Origin: Bimastos eiseni
Lineage: Eukaryota; Annelida; Clitellata; Crassiclitellata; Lumbricidae
Direction of reading: 5' to 3'
DNA: 64,000 bases
Assembly: GCA_959347315.1 (NCBI GenBank)
Contig: OY365806.1
Location: forward strand, 26,759,015 to 26,823,014
Shown here: positions 22,100-34,342 of the stretch, in pieces
Numbering within the stretch: the stretch's first letter is position 1
Layout: each line of letters starts with the position of its first letter
The notes under the pieces: model-generated
The model's input: only the letters and a program-made list of their open reading frames with translations
Database searches by the model: none
What the model was told of the DNA's origin: nothing
Program-made: the position numbers and the translations under genes

Positions 22100-25000
22100 C
22101 TAAATCAGCAAGCTGGCAGCTATGATTTTCGTATACTATAGACTAGTCTTAACATAACCATAGAACAATTCATGTATATTTTTATATGCACTGTGCCCGT
22201 AAAAGGGGACCCCAAACCATAATATGAAAATAAATAGTAAATATTCGTCGATTTTTAAAATTCCAATACCGTTCTAATCCTCAAATATTTTTCCACAAAT
22301 TTGTAATTTATGAACGTCCTGGTTGAAAAACGTACATCATGGTGAAGTCCTTAAATTATAAAGTTAATGCCTGGGAGGAATCTGATCAGCTGGTCATTGA
22401 AGCTTCTATTGGCCAATGCCGCACGCGTCTTAAAGCCTGTGTTGAGGTCACACCTTCTAGTCAAATAGTAAGCAAATACAAGAATAAACTTTAACAAAAT
22501 TCATGGCGGTTTATCGAGTTGAAAATTCTGTCGTTGAATTTTAGGCCATCCTTTATACCTGAATTTTCCGGACATACTGAATATATAATATATTTATATA
22601 TATATATAATATTATATACTATTACGACAGACGAAGACTATAATAGAAGAAGCTAAGCGCATCTCCGCTTCTTCAACTTATTTCATGCACTTCAGCTCCA
22701 GCATCCCTTCTCCAATTCTCCTTTCTGAGAACTTTATTCGAGTTCCTCAAATTTCCTTCAGCTCATTCTGTTATTCAGAGACAGACACAAGACCCCACAG
22801 TAGCCCATCTCTCCGAAAAATCTGCCTCTCAATCGATTCTCAGGTAACCCTATAATGACCAGCGTTATTGATTACGAATTACATCTTACTAGGCGCTGGT
22901 CGTTAAATCCTAGAAGACATCGTGTCACTCCTTAGACAACGAACTTCCGTTCATATAGATCTATATAGAAGCATTTAACGCCATATTCGGAATACTTAAC
23001 GAGGATGCGCTCAACTTATATTTGTTGGCCTAAGATACCGGTCGGTCCATTATTGACCAACTGAGTCCTACGGCAACTATAAATACTTAGGCTATACGAT
23101 GCGATGCATAGGCAAATGGAATAATTTATTATTAAATTGATTCGGTTAAATAATTAGTAAAACATCACAAAGAAATTGAACCGAACAAAACAACTCAATT
23201 ATAAATCTATATCTATATTGTGACCTGTAGATTAAAATAAAGTTTATACATGTGTAAAACATGATTATATATTTTATATAATAAATTATATACATTTTAT
23301 ATATAATTCAAGGTATGAGTTCTTGGAATTGAGCGCCACAGTAACAATTTAGATTCATGCATCATAAAAACTCGAGCCAATTTTCAAATTTGTTTCTAAA
23401 TTCAAAGAGCAATGTTGACAGTACGAAAGAGTTAGATGAAGTTAAGCTAGTAATTTGCTTAGAAACTGCATTTTCGCATAGTTCAAAGAAGTACTTCCTA
23501 TTAACTAGCACTTCTAGCACACAACGCATGACACTACGCTTGTGCTGTCTTATTATCTATTGCGCCAAACCAATTAAAAGCTGTTTGAATTGAATTTTTG
23601 GAATAAAATATGCCCGTTTTCCCAAAATCGAGAAAACATAATTACAGTTTTGGAGCAATCAATAGACAGTCAATATATCACCGGAAGGGTGTCAAAAAGA
23701 CTGACCCGAGCTGGGTTGGTCTACATGCAGCTCACATGTATTATTGCCATTGTTAATATGTGACAACTAAACAACTATATATACAATATATCTCAGCAGT
23801 GTCGCTTTAGATTGCTATGTAACTAACAGATGAATGGCAAGGTAAAACTTTGAATGCTGTTAACAAACCCGGAAAGTCTGAGACAAACTTATATGGATTA
23901 CGACAACGATTATGCTATAATTACTTATAACTTTGAGTTTTTAGTAGAATTTTGTGGTCAAGTTGCTAAAAGCAATCGACAAATAATAGAATATTTCTCA
24001 AAAATAATAATTTTTTCATATTATACAGTATGCAGGGTTTTATGATTACAGAATAACTATGATGGACACTCCAGTAATTTTGTGTGCAAGATTTTGTATA
24101 AAAATTGAAGAATATGGCATGATAAGAATAAGTTTATAATTTAGTAGGTCTATTTTCTGTTTTCTTTCATGCTTTTAAATGCTGGTGGGATATCTTTATC
24201 ATATTTAGAGTTGCCCGAACAATACCATTATAAAGGATAATGGACCCCTATTGCCTTTCAGGGTTGAAATTAAGACAAAATTGTTACAATGACAAAGTGA
24301 ATCAATTTAATTAATACTAATAGTTCAAGTTTGAAGAAATTTTATCTCCTGATGAATTGCTATGTGCAGTCCACGCGAAGAACAAGGTGAATTAAGTTAT
24401 TAACTAAAAAAATTATGTAGTCTGTATTGGAAGCCAAAATGCGACCAATATATTATTAAAGTGATAATTGCTTGCATGTCATCTTATTAGAGATAGCCAT
24501 ATCTCAAAAATTTATTATATTAAATTTATTTTATATTCCACTTTTGGAATCTTCTCCCAACATATATTCAACGCCACCCAAATATTACAATATTTAAGAA
24601 TAAACTTCGCCTCTATTTGCTTGAAGACAACTCTAAGTATTGAATGTCTGTATATCTGTCTATTCAGTGGATGTAATGAGCTCTTAGTTAGGGCACTTGT
24701 TAAGATTAACTTCTATCTATATTACTTACCTGAGATGTGAATGTTATTACTATTGGTACCCATTGCATGTTTATAAATTCTACACAGAGGTCCTTGATTA
24801 GCGGGGTCTATGACCCCTTTAGGTTCCCCTTTGTAACCAGAATATTCATTTATGTTAACTTGTTTGTCATTTTCTCATGTGTTTTGGTTACCAAAAAAAT
24901 GGAATTTAAAAAATATCGCTCATACTGAATATGTAGTAAATTATTGTCCCAGTTCAATAATAATCTGATATCATGCCATAATTTGACAGTCTTTTCACAT

Positions 25001-25900
25001 TTTAAAACGATTAAGTTAATCAATCAACATAGGCCTATAACAAATTTCGGAATTTTTATATTATAGTTTATAAATATATTTGTCAAGTAAATTTTATTTT
25101 AAAAACGCTATCTTGTTACTACCGGCAGAGTATATGAAAATTTAGAATAAAGTCTCGGATTTCTATTACGTAATTGAAGTTATCAATACAGCACTATAGT
25201 CATGCAGCGTTGTGTGATGTTATATCGACGTTTCCTATCATATATTACGAATGGAAAACTTTGATAACGTAATTGACCATAAACTTTCATAATAAGAGTC
25301 ATGCACTGCATGGTTCAACTTTGTCACAAAAATGTAAATGAGATTATGTCAAATAATTTCGTTCCAGATAATGTATAACAACATTTTAATTTGTTAGCAC
25401 TTAGCACTTAGGCGATTTGAGCTTAGTTGAAGTTTCCGAATTTGATTTTGTTTTGCAGTTTCAGATCCATCTGCATCTTTTCTGTAGATAATCAAGATAA
25501 TAACGAATCAATGATTAGGTCAATATACGTGAGCCAATGTTGTTTATCGAGAAGAATTTTAATTGAGGAGAATTTATTATTCCCGGCATAGGCATATAGT
25601 CACGCTTGTTCTAAAATATTAATTAAAATATATTCTCCATTTGACAGCAAGGCAACAAGTTTCGATTACATAGAAAGATGGTATGTTAACAAGAAAGCAT
25701 GGTCTGCCATTCTACGATACCCACAAAAGAACTTATAGGCCTACTCAGAAAATATGGGCCTACTATTGTGTTTGAATCTCTTTTTATCATCAGTGTGTCG
25801 AAGAGACAATTTACTGGACATACATCATCAATATGCGCCCTATTGGCCGCTGAATGTGACACAACCAGTTGTAAAATTCAGCCGGATTTGAGATCCAACC
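22100..25900. other. Anonymous AT-rich DNA
   Basis: No recognised gene over 3.8 kb. AT palindromic runs occur at about 22583-22620 and 23265-23310. A piece of a dispersed GACCC-containing repeat sits at 24785-24905. All frames are short and unfamiliar. Confidence 0.4.
24785..24905 (+). repeat. Dispersed repeat D, copy 1
   Basis: GGGGTCTATGACCCCTTTAGG followed by TTGTAACCAG. It resembles 49858-49990 (GTGGGTCATTTGACCCTTCTGGGTCTCC, then TTGTAATTAATG) and, in reverse, 62575-62640. The family is unknown; it may be a 3' end of a retroposon because copy 2 is followed by AATAAAAG. Confidence 0.4.
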
Positions 25901-25924
25901 CTAGAATTTTTAGATACTAATTGA

Positions 25925-26045
25925 CATCGTCATAGGACGGCTCTCAATAGCTGTGTTTTGTCTGCTGCTGGTCCTAGACTGTGGAAATCTCTTCTGGTCT
26001 CCAAATAAACTACCAGAAAGTAGACCGGTAACCTCAATGTGTTTC
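25925..26045 (+). pseudogene. Possible LINE C-terminal fragment
   Basis: One frame at about 25964-26005 reads AAGPRLWKSL, similar to the A-x-G-P-x-x-W-N-x-L-P block at the extreme C-terminus of CR1/Jockey-type reverse transcriptase proteins. Other frames around it are broken. It lies head-to-head with a clearer minus-strand LINE relic next door. Support is limited to one short motif. Confidence 0.4.
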
Positions 26046-26114
26046 TTAGTAATCGAACAAATGCATCCTATTTCACACATCTGTGCTCACTCAAATAACA
26101 CTTTTATTTATTTA

Positions 26115-26945
26115 TCTGGAAAATTTATGGCCAAACAGTACAGTCTTAAGGTTCGCATAAAATAATGTGAAGTGGACCCTGTGAACTAGGCGAAGGGCGA
26201 CAGGACGCGTATTTTCGGTTGCAGGGCCAACAACCGAGAAAGATCGATGCTGCCGCACGGAAATCCAAAAGCGAGCGGCAAAAAAGCTCGACTTGTAAAG
26301 AAGAGCGAATGGAGCCACTGTGTTAGACGCCCAAGGTAGAACAGCATAGCTTCCCCCGATAGGCCTTCCTAGAAACTGGTCCCTCTATGCAACGCCATAC
26401 CAGTGAGGTGACCCGGTATGAGATCCGCTTAAAGAAGGGGAGCCAGTGAAGGACATCCCGCATGTATTCTGAGACATGGCCAAATTTTGGGATGCGGCCC
26501 TGCGCAATACCCGATCTAAGCCCCCAATCCAACATGCAGGGAGCCCATCATATATAGGGTGCTACAGTGGTAAAGGCGAGAGGCCACGAAGGAGTGGGCA
26601 AGCGTTTCAGCAGCATCAGAGGACAAGGACCGGGATATCGTCCTTAACTTAAGTTATCCGGCGCAGCTGATCGTAGCAATCACGACAGAGCAAGTGGATG
26701 TGCCGTATGAAGGTGAGTTCTTAGTCTAGAGTAACACCAAAATACCTGAAAAAAGATGAGAAAGCAAACCGAGGGAAGTCTAAGGCGAGGCTTCCATGTC
26801 AATTTTGGCTAGCTGATGGCCAGTGCCAAGCCAAATAAACTGAATTTTAGATGGATTAAGGCGCAGGCGGTTGGAAGACATCAAAGCCATCATGGTCCCC
26901 ATGGCCCGGCTCATTGCATGGTAGCTGAACGGCTTTATAAGTCTG
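26115..26945 (-). pseudogene. CR1/L2-like LINE reverse transcriptase relic
   Basis: Read on the minus strand, the order of conserved C-terminal blocks is clear. MSSNRLRLNPSKIQFIWLGT lies at about 26890-26830, a drifted segment follows, then PKFGHVSEYMRDVLHWLPFF at about 26480-26420, and QHRSFSVVGPATENTRPVAL at about 26255-26195. These match the tail of non-LTR reverse transcriptases (N-L-K-L-N-P-x-K-T-x-x-x, LHWLPV and FSVAxPxxWNxLP motifs). At least three frameshifts break it. G+C is higher here than in the flanks. The endonuclease and polymerase core are absent. Confidence 0.8.
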
Positions 26946-27660
26946 CCAGTTATTCTTTGATTTTAGAATTGCACTGATTTCGAGATCCAGCACCTCAAGA
27001 AAAGCATTTAAGAATTGCATAACTCCTTACAAGTCATACCCGCACCTCCTCAATCATCTTGATGGAAGGTTGAACAGCTAAGTAAGAAAATGCCTGGTGG
27101 GCCCATGCCATCTGTGGCGAAGGTTTCAGCCGAAGAGCCACGTATCGTGTGACACGTGGTGAACTGGCTTAACAGGAACACAGAGGACAGCTGGCGAACA
27201 CAGGAGGCGGGAGGCAGCTGTTGCAAGGACACCTGAAGGTGAACGACGCCAATCACTTATTCCGTCTAGTTACTAAGTCAGCCAGGACAGGTCTTGTCGG
27301 AACCTGATTCGATACATTTTTCACGAAGAGCGAACTTTTTAAAGATCAATTAACGATGTAAACGTGTAGGCCTATCTTATGCAAAATAAGGGAAGGCTTT
27401 CGTCAGACACAGACAGGCTACATGTATCTATATGGCAGAGTCACTCAGGTCGTAAACCAGTGAATTCTTTATAACAAATGAGATCGACGCAAATGTTTTG
27501 TATAAGGACTTTGGACAGAGGGAAAGAGTGGTAGACATAATTCGAAGACGAAAACTGACAGCTTTGACACTTCACTACGCCTCAAGAACGATCTGAATCT
27601 TGAATTTCGCAAAAATTCGATTCATCCGTCATCATTGCCAGTGACCATGACCTGCTTCAA
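26946..27660. other. GC-richer anonymous stretch
   Basis: Continues the raised G+C of the LINE relic to about 27260. It may be upstream LINE sequence, but I recognise no motif in it. Confidence 0.35.
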
Positions 27661-27666
27661 GCTCCT

Positions 27667-27724
27667 CTATATATATATACACATATATATTTGATATATA
27701 TATATGATATATATATATATATAC
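27667..27724. repeat. TA microsatellite
   Basis: Two runs of alternating TA separated by short breaks (TTTGA, GA). Confidence 0.9.
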
Positions 27725-29760
27725 ATTTCCCCTCGTGTTGTCCATTACAATAACTGAAATGTCATCTTTTCAAGAACTCATGCCTGACTTATCCGATCCT
27801 CCTTCTTCAATCTCCCGCCCTAAATGTCACCCGCTGTTACAACTACTGTGAGTCTGTAACCTCTCGGGAAACCGGATGTTGACATCCTCTGGACAAAGTT
27901 TACTCTTTGGACAAATCCTCTGATTTGGCGCAGCGCTTGTGAATAAGCTGGTGCCCTCCGTTTGATTTTAGAGTGACGCTTTAGAAGTTTGAGGATTACG
28001 ATTACGAGTAGTCGACATTGCTTATTTTCTGTGTGCACAACTTTTAAACGTCGGGCTTCAATCACAATAATCCGTCAGCATATAGAAAATGATAATTTGG
28101 TCTAGCCTATGGTATAGCCTACTTGTACCTCTGATATTAATATGTGGAATGCAAAAGAATAGGACTTTTGCCCGTGAATCTTTTAGGGCGTAGTTATTCT
28201 AAGTCCTCAAAGAGCACTGGTTTATCTGTAACCTGCGTTTCTACTGTTCACAGTATTTTATGGCACCAAAACTTGTTCTCTTGGGGCTTCAGAGTCTTTC
28301 ATCACTTCGTCCATATTGGCAGACGTGGACTACCTTTGAAAACTTTAAGACCTTCGAATCATTTGGAGCAATGTAAAAAGCAGCCGAACAATGAAAATTG
28401 AAGGCTATTCAATTAACAAATTCACGATGGAGACTAACAGAAATTTCACAATCACCGCATAGAAATATTATAAGCCTACGTAATAAATGTTATTAACTAA
28501 ATAATTGTCTTCTCTATTCCAATGTGACCCGAATGTCACCCTTGGGGTTAAGGCCACAGCCAGTTTGCTGCACATGTTTGGTCTGCATAAATTATGAATG
28601 ACCTATACTTATTATAAAATGCAAATGACGCGTGTGTCCTTGACCTGTATTGGTGACGTGGAAGAACTCAAGATGGCGTTTCAGTTAGAAGTATTGATGA
28701 AGTGTTATAGCTGCTTAATTTTTCGAGTAACCTGCTAATAAATGATTTATGATAAAAGTGGAGGATATCGTTGAGGAAATAATCGAAATGCTCGATTAAG
28801 ATGCGGCTTTCGTAATGAATTTGAGCTGCATTTTTGGTGTTTCCGAATGCCGAGTGATTACTCGATACTCAGATTGTGCCGTGGTACTGTGGTAGGGTGC
28901 TGTTAACAATTACTTTGTCAATCTCAAATAACGATTGCATTTATAGGATCAAATGTGTTTTATCTGTATGTGGTGTCACATAAAGTGGTTTTAAGTATTG
29001 TAATACGCGCACGGCCGCCGCATACTCATCATTTACATAGGCTTACGCGTAATTGAGGATCTTTGAAAGACGTTAAGATGGACGTAGACAGTAATACAAT
29101 AATCCAATATTCTTTAGTCCTCACTGTTATAGGCAAGTATTGAATAAAAATTTTATGATTATTAATATTCTAGTTTATTACATTTCATCTCTGTTAGTAG
29201 AAAATTAGCCTATTCCTAATTTTAATGCTATTGTGACAATGTGATCTAAGGTTATGTATGAACCTATCGTGGCAATGTTAATATCGCGGAACGAAACGTC
29301 ATGTCATTATGATTTTTGATACCGGAATGAATATAGTTATGACACATGGCTACAGTAGAGGAAATTAGGCCATAAAGTATATTGGATCATTGTACATTTT
29401 AGACGACACCCAAAATGCTCTCTTGCTAAGAGATGGCATCAATATGGACAATCAAATTTGACATGTTCACGGTTAGTAAGGAAACACGGCAAACCGTTCT
29501 CGATTAGACCTACCTAAAACGAGGCACCTGTGATTTCCTATTTTAAATGTTACGATGACAGGTTCATGACAAAGCTTAACTTGCGCCAAACTTGAATATT
29601 AATATTAAAACTTTAAATTTAGAGTCAATAGGCCTACTTGGGTACAAGTATGGTCTACTCTAAAGAATTTTAATTTCTTCGTTATTATTGTCTTATTAAA
29701 AGTTACTTAGTGTCAGTGCAAAGTTCTAAAGCGGTCCTGTATAAATATTAACATACATGA
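27725..29760. other. Anonymous DNA with one promoter-like spot
   Basis: No recognised gene. See the AAGATGGCG site at 28669. Frames 27820-28065 (minus) and 28144-28401 (plus) are unfamiliar and of chance length. Confidence 0.4.
28655..28735 (+). promoter_or_regulatory. YY1-like site over a possible start codon
   Basis: CAAGATGGCG at 28669-28678 matches the YY1 consensus, which in animals often overlaps transcription starts and first codons. The ATG at 28673 opens only about 18 codons (starting MAFQLEVLMK) before a stop. A GTAACC at about 28726 could be a weak donor site. Without a partner exon this is only a candidate. Confidence 0.2.
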
Positions 29761-29763
29761 TCA

Positions 29764-29932
29764 TGATGTTGAATTCTCGGCCCGAAGGCGGGTCAATTGG
29801 CTTTTATGCCAACCGAGGATGAGACGAGTGAGGTGCTTTCCAGTTGCCTTCATCGCGAGCAGTTGAGGGTGAGCAACTAGTACAGGGTTGGTGCGCAGTG
29901 GCTTGAAATAGATTCGAACCTGCGATCTATAC
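29764..29932 (-). repeat. SINE family B, copy 3
   Basis: Aligns with 2431-2642 in the same orientation: GAATTCTCGGCCCGAAGGCGGGTCAATTGGC, then GAGTGAGGTGCTTTCCAGTTGCC, GGGTGAGCAACTAGT and ATTCGAACCTGCGATCT. It stops just past the B box (about 29918-29928), so the A-box half is missing. Confidence 0.78.
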
Positions 29933-30236
29933 TATACTTTGGATTTATTCGCATAAAAATTTCTTTAAATTTTCTTCTCTTTCCTCCATAATTCTCTTAT
30001 ATACACACTACAATATAAATGTTTATTCTTGCCCCAGGAAGATAGTAGGCCTATCTTAAACATAAACTTGAAAATCCAATCTTATATTAACAGTGCTTTT
30101 AATAGAATAGTCTTCACATTAAAAAAATCAAGATTTTCTACTTCCAATTAAGGTCACTTAGAGGTAGAGTTTACTTATACATTTTATTTATATCTTGTAC
30201 ATAAGACTTTGACAACATGCAAAAGACGGTTGGTTC

Positions 30237-30888
30237 TACGTCTTTTCATCCCCCATCAGTTGATTCCCCGTCAACTGGGTCCCGTTAGTTGATCCCTCGT
30301 CAATTGGCCCCTAGTTAGTTGATCCCTTCATCAATTGATCTTCTGCCTATTGATCCGAGCCCAATTCATACAACGTTCATGTTCCACTTACGACCTTCTC
30401 CATTTATTAATAGAACGATATAAAAGAACACGATATGTTAAAATGATAAAATAAATTACAAAAGCGTAATTGAGAGTCATGATATGTTTGTTTATCGGCA
30501 TAAAGTTCTAAGCATAGGCATCTATGTTGTCTATCTTCTTCGGATTCTCAAACCCCAAGTATATGACCGTTTTCTGCCCACGTCCGGAACACAAAAATAC
30601 GAGATCTATTCTGATAAACCATGCCATACGATTAAGTATCACTATGACTCGTAGCAGACTCGTATAATTATGGTCCGTCCTATTGCTGTCACACGATACC
30701 TGGACGAGTTACACGAAGCCTGGGCATTAATTTGCTATTTTGCAAATCTGAAAAATCAATCTTTTGTTTACTAACAGTCTTAGCTACAAGTCTGTGACGC
30801 GCAGCCTAGAGATTTGAGGGGATCAATTGACGAGGAGATCAATTGACGGGAGCCAGTTGACGGGGGACCAAGTGATCAAAATACGACT
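30237..30888. mobile_element. Inverted-repeat element with GTCAATTGATCCC motif ends
   Basis: The left end (30237-30362) carries tandem variants of CCCGTCAACTGGGT, TAGTTGATCCCTC, GTCAATTGGCCCC and ATCAATTGATC. The right end (30815-30888) carries their complements (GGGGATCAATTGACGAGG, AGTTGACGGGGGACC). The outermost TACGTCTTTTCATC and TAGTCGTATTTTGATC (reverse) are also alike. The interior of about 450 bp is non-coding. It is presumably a non-autonomous DNA transposon of unknown superfamily. Confidence 0.6.
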
Positions 30889-31388
30889 ATATATGTGATT
30901 CTGAAACATGAGAAGTGTAGGCTGGTTGAGGATAATAGTTTAGCCGAGCTTATCGAGTCCCATGCAGTTACCAAGAGGAGGCTATATACGAATTTACTTA
31001 TCAGCCGTAAGCTACTCTCTACATTGGGAACTGATCTTCGAAATATTGATCTGATAACAATTACGTTATAGGTCATCCGATTTGCCATTTCTCGAGTGAA
31101 TATTTCACTGAAAGCATAGAAATTTCGATCCGAGCTGAGGGAGTGTCCTACAGTTCTCGATTCAAAATGTTTTCCATCAGCCTGCTTCTCCTCAAGCTGC
31201 CTATATGTGTCCCACTGAACTGCTGTTGGAAATGATATGATTGAGAATACGTTTTGAAATGGCATTAATTGATGCCTTGTGCAATGTGCAATATAAGAAA
31301 TTTTTCGCAAAGTAGGTTCTGTAACCGTGATTATTCTGAACATTACATTACAATAGATAGGCTTGAACAATTTATATATATAGATCAT
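30876..31388 (-). CDS. Unrecognised open frame, 170 codons
   Basis: The longest uninterrupted frame in the window that is neither low-complexity nor in an identified element. By my rough stop-codon arithmetic, far fewer than one frame this long is expected by chance here. It starts with ATG at 31388. There is a charged stretch near residues 63-90 (QLEEKQADGKHFESRTVGH) and hydrophobic pieces near both ends. No motif points to a family. It ends just inside the right tip of the inverted-repeat element. It could be an exon, a fragment of an unknown transposon gene, or chance. Confidence 0.25.
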   Translation of the reverse strand: MIYIYKLFKPIYCNVMFRIITVTEPTLRKISYIAHCTRHQLMPFQNVFSIISFPTAVQWDTYRQLEEKQADGKHFESRTVGHSLSSDRNFYAFSEIFTREMANRMTYNVIVIRSIFRRSVPNVESSLRLISKFVYSLLLVTAWDSISSAKLLSSTSLHFSCFRITYIVVF

Positions 31389-31459
31389 TATTATACATTA
31401 AGTTTAGCAGAACATTCGCTAATACAGACAGGATAGGTTCTTTCAATCACTCGCTTAGG

Positions 31460-31840
31460 CTCTAGTGTAACTAGCACTTACAGTCAGCCCTCATTGCTAG
31501 AGTGGTCAGTAGCTGACCAATCAAAGCAGTCTGTTCTAGGATAGGCCAGTTTCATTTTTGGCTGAAAAAAGTCACTTATAAGCTACAGCACTGTTAGGAA
31601 CTTGGCAGTCTGACTTCCGAAGAACTCTAGCTATCTTGTCAGGCTCGTCAACTCCTATCATCTTAGGTTTTGGACATTATCATCTCACCCATACTCGCAT
31701 TAGTAAGTATATGTAACAGTTATGTATTAGTCACCATCATTATATATATTATTATTATTACCTCATCTTCTCTGTATTTAATAAAGATAAGTTGTATTCT
31801 AACTGTCTCTTCATGTGTAGCTAGTTTCCCCTAACATAAT
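31460..31840 (+). repeat. Possible solo LTR
   Basis: In order: CCAATCA at about 31517, a TATA-like ACTTATAAGC at about 31574, a start-like region 25-30 bases later, AATAAA at 31780, and a GT-rich segment after it. This is the U3-R-U5 order of a retroviral-type long terminal repeat. TGTTAGG (31592) and CCTAACA (to 31836) could be the ends, but then the TATA lies outside and the 5-base flanks do not match. No gag-pol sequence is nearby. It could equally be a cellular promoter. Confidence 0.25.
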
Positions 31841-34155
31841 CGAACTCTAATCCTCTAATATAACAGTAGATATAGTTTAAGTAGAACCGTCAGCGTTCTT
31901 ACAGTTCTAAGAATATTTTAAAGTCGCTATGAAAACCGTAAATAATGCAAAAATAGCAATGTCATCGGACTGCGTCATGCAGCAAACATATCTGAATAGA
32001 AATTAACATACGTCACCTATTGCATTTGTGAATTTCCGAGAAAAGGTTTCAGATGATGAGCGGCGCTTTTACCCAAATGTTGAAGCAGTGATGCTAATAT
32101 CTGAATTACACTCTTCAATCTATGGGTCTAGGCGTTCTCGTCGAAAGACTTCAAACAAACCGTCGCAAAATGCATGACTTAGAGCAAAAATGGGACAATT
32201 CTTTTGTTGTTTAACTTTAGAATTCTTAATGCTTCGAGCACAACTCGTTGTAGGGCCTACGCATTAAAACCTAATCTAATGCAACATAGGCCTAGATCAA
32301 AATCCACTCATATCAACTTAAATAATACAAATCCAGAACGCTTTTCACAAGTCATTGAAATCTGTATGCAATTATCGAATGGCTTCTATTGTGTTGTAAA
32401 ATAATATTCAGGGCTTGTAGAATCCTTTCAATAGAACAAACTAGGGTCTCTTAATAAAAATCAATGCTTATTTTATGCTAATACATCAATGATTCTGGCA
32501 AAATATTGGATATAATGTAGCCAACATTCATTGTGTCTGCCTTTCTTATGCCTCCTTCGACTGGTTTGTTTTGTTTGCTGTCTACCTGTAAGATTCATGG
32601 CAGCGAAGAGCCCATTTATCGATACAATTCTTCAAATGCAATCATTAAATAGTAGATTTTATTAACTTTGTTGCAATTTCAAATTATTCTTATTATTACA
32701 TGATCTCATTCCCACAATACTATAACTTGAAATAGCGAAATGCCATTTCCAATAGATTACGGAAAGATAGGATTAAATCGATTTCAAGCTGACGGCGATT
32801 TCAGCCCACCCTCTACGATTTCAGATTACGCCTAAGACATGAATTTAATTATTTTTATTTAGAGAAGCCTACTAATTTTCATGTGCAAACAAAACTAAAC
32901 TAAAAAATCTAGTAATAACAATCAATAATTATAATTAATGGGGAACAGTTTTTACTGGCCTTTGGTTTAGGGGTTAAGGATAGGGTTAATGCATTATGGC
33001 ATGCACTTTGAATCAGTATAGATGTGGTTTTGATACAATTAACATATTTGTTACATTTTCCGCGTATTTTATTCATTAAGCGTATACTTTGGATACTGTT
33101 GTGGGATGAACACTTATTGTTATTGCTAACTCCGAGGGTGTATAATATGAACAGTGACGACATAATACAAATTACATTTTATCAGTTTCAGTATACTCGG
33201 GGATAATTTGGTAATTTAAGAATACCGGGAAGTAACTAGAAAGGAGTGTAGCTTATAGAGTCTTACCACCGGTTTAAAATGTGGTAAAAATTGCACTGCT
33301 ATAATAAATAGCAGTTGCTGTATAGAATATTTAATAACATTTTGCCACAGTATAGCCATGGTCCAGGGTTAACCTTTACTGAAAGTCGCGTGCTGGTCAC
33401 AAGAAAATTTAAGTAGCATTACACGCCAGAGGAATATGATACTATTATCTTTCATTTACTGTATGACGTGTTGGGAAACGCGTCTAAGATTATCGTCTTA
33501 AAAAGAAAGATATTTTGTTTTTAATTCTTTTATCATGCATGCAGTGTTAACGATCTGAAACATGAAACAAAGCCTGTCAACAGTCTCGACAAAGAATCCG
33601 CTAAGCATGCTCAAACCTGGGCTAAAAACCAAGTGAACTACTGTTTAGGCCATTTCTCATGACAGTAGATTACCAAATTGCAAAGAAATGCTCCGCTCAA
33701 ATGTGCAACCAAGCTGCACATTGAAAGTAGCACTTCACGAGTAAGATAGTTTTCTAGTTAATGTTCAAGCATGCAAAATAAGTTTTAGGCCTATATATTA
33801 AACCAGTCACCAAATATTCATTGAAATAGTGCAGCTGAAAGCAATTATTTAACTCAGTGGAATAAATAACTTTGTCTGTGAAATAAACACTAAAACTTGT
33901 GAACCGTCAAGGTATTCATTAAATTAAATTACCATAAAATAAAAATAAATGTCGGCCTAATATTATATTTAATCATATATATGATATTTTAATTTTAAAA
34001 TTTCCTATGTGGCGAGTATCCTTCATCGTTCGAATATTTCATTGATATTAGTTAGTATTCATATTTACTCTTATAATATATAATTTATCATGCGATATTA
34101 AGTTAAAAATTTCCCATTAGACGATTAGGCCTAACAGATATTTTAATTTTTTATA
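31841..34155. other. Anonymous AT-rich DNA
   Basis: No gene or element was recognised. Frames such as 32204-32404 and 32909-33163 (minus) are unfamiliar. Confidence 0.45.
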
Positions 34156-34159
34156 TTCA

Positions 34160-34335
34160 AAAAAACGAGGAGAGAGAGCGGGCTACATCCCGCAACTGGC
34201 GCAAGTAGTAATAGCAGAAGCGAGTCAATACCGAAATATGCTTCACAAAAGACAGTTCTTGGTCCAATACTACCACTAGATACCGGACACAGGTGGAGAA
34301 GACATAGTTGGAGAATTCAGAAGAAAGAAACCACC
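34160..34335 (-). pseudogene. Short LINE reverse transcriptase fragment
   Basis: A minus-strand frame at 34342-34157 contains RYLVVVLDQELSFVKHISVL then CYYYLRQLRDVARSLSS. This matches the block 'RYLGVxLDxELxFxxHI...CYYQLRQLR' found in the same LINE group as the 26.1-26.9 kb relic, where the equivalent region is more decayed. Only about 55 residues survive. Confidence 0.7.
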
Positions 34336-34342
34336 GAGCCAA

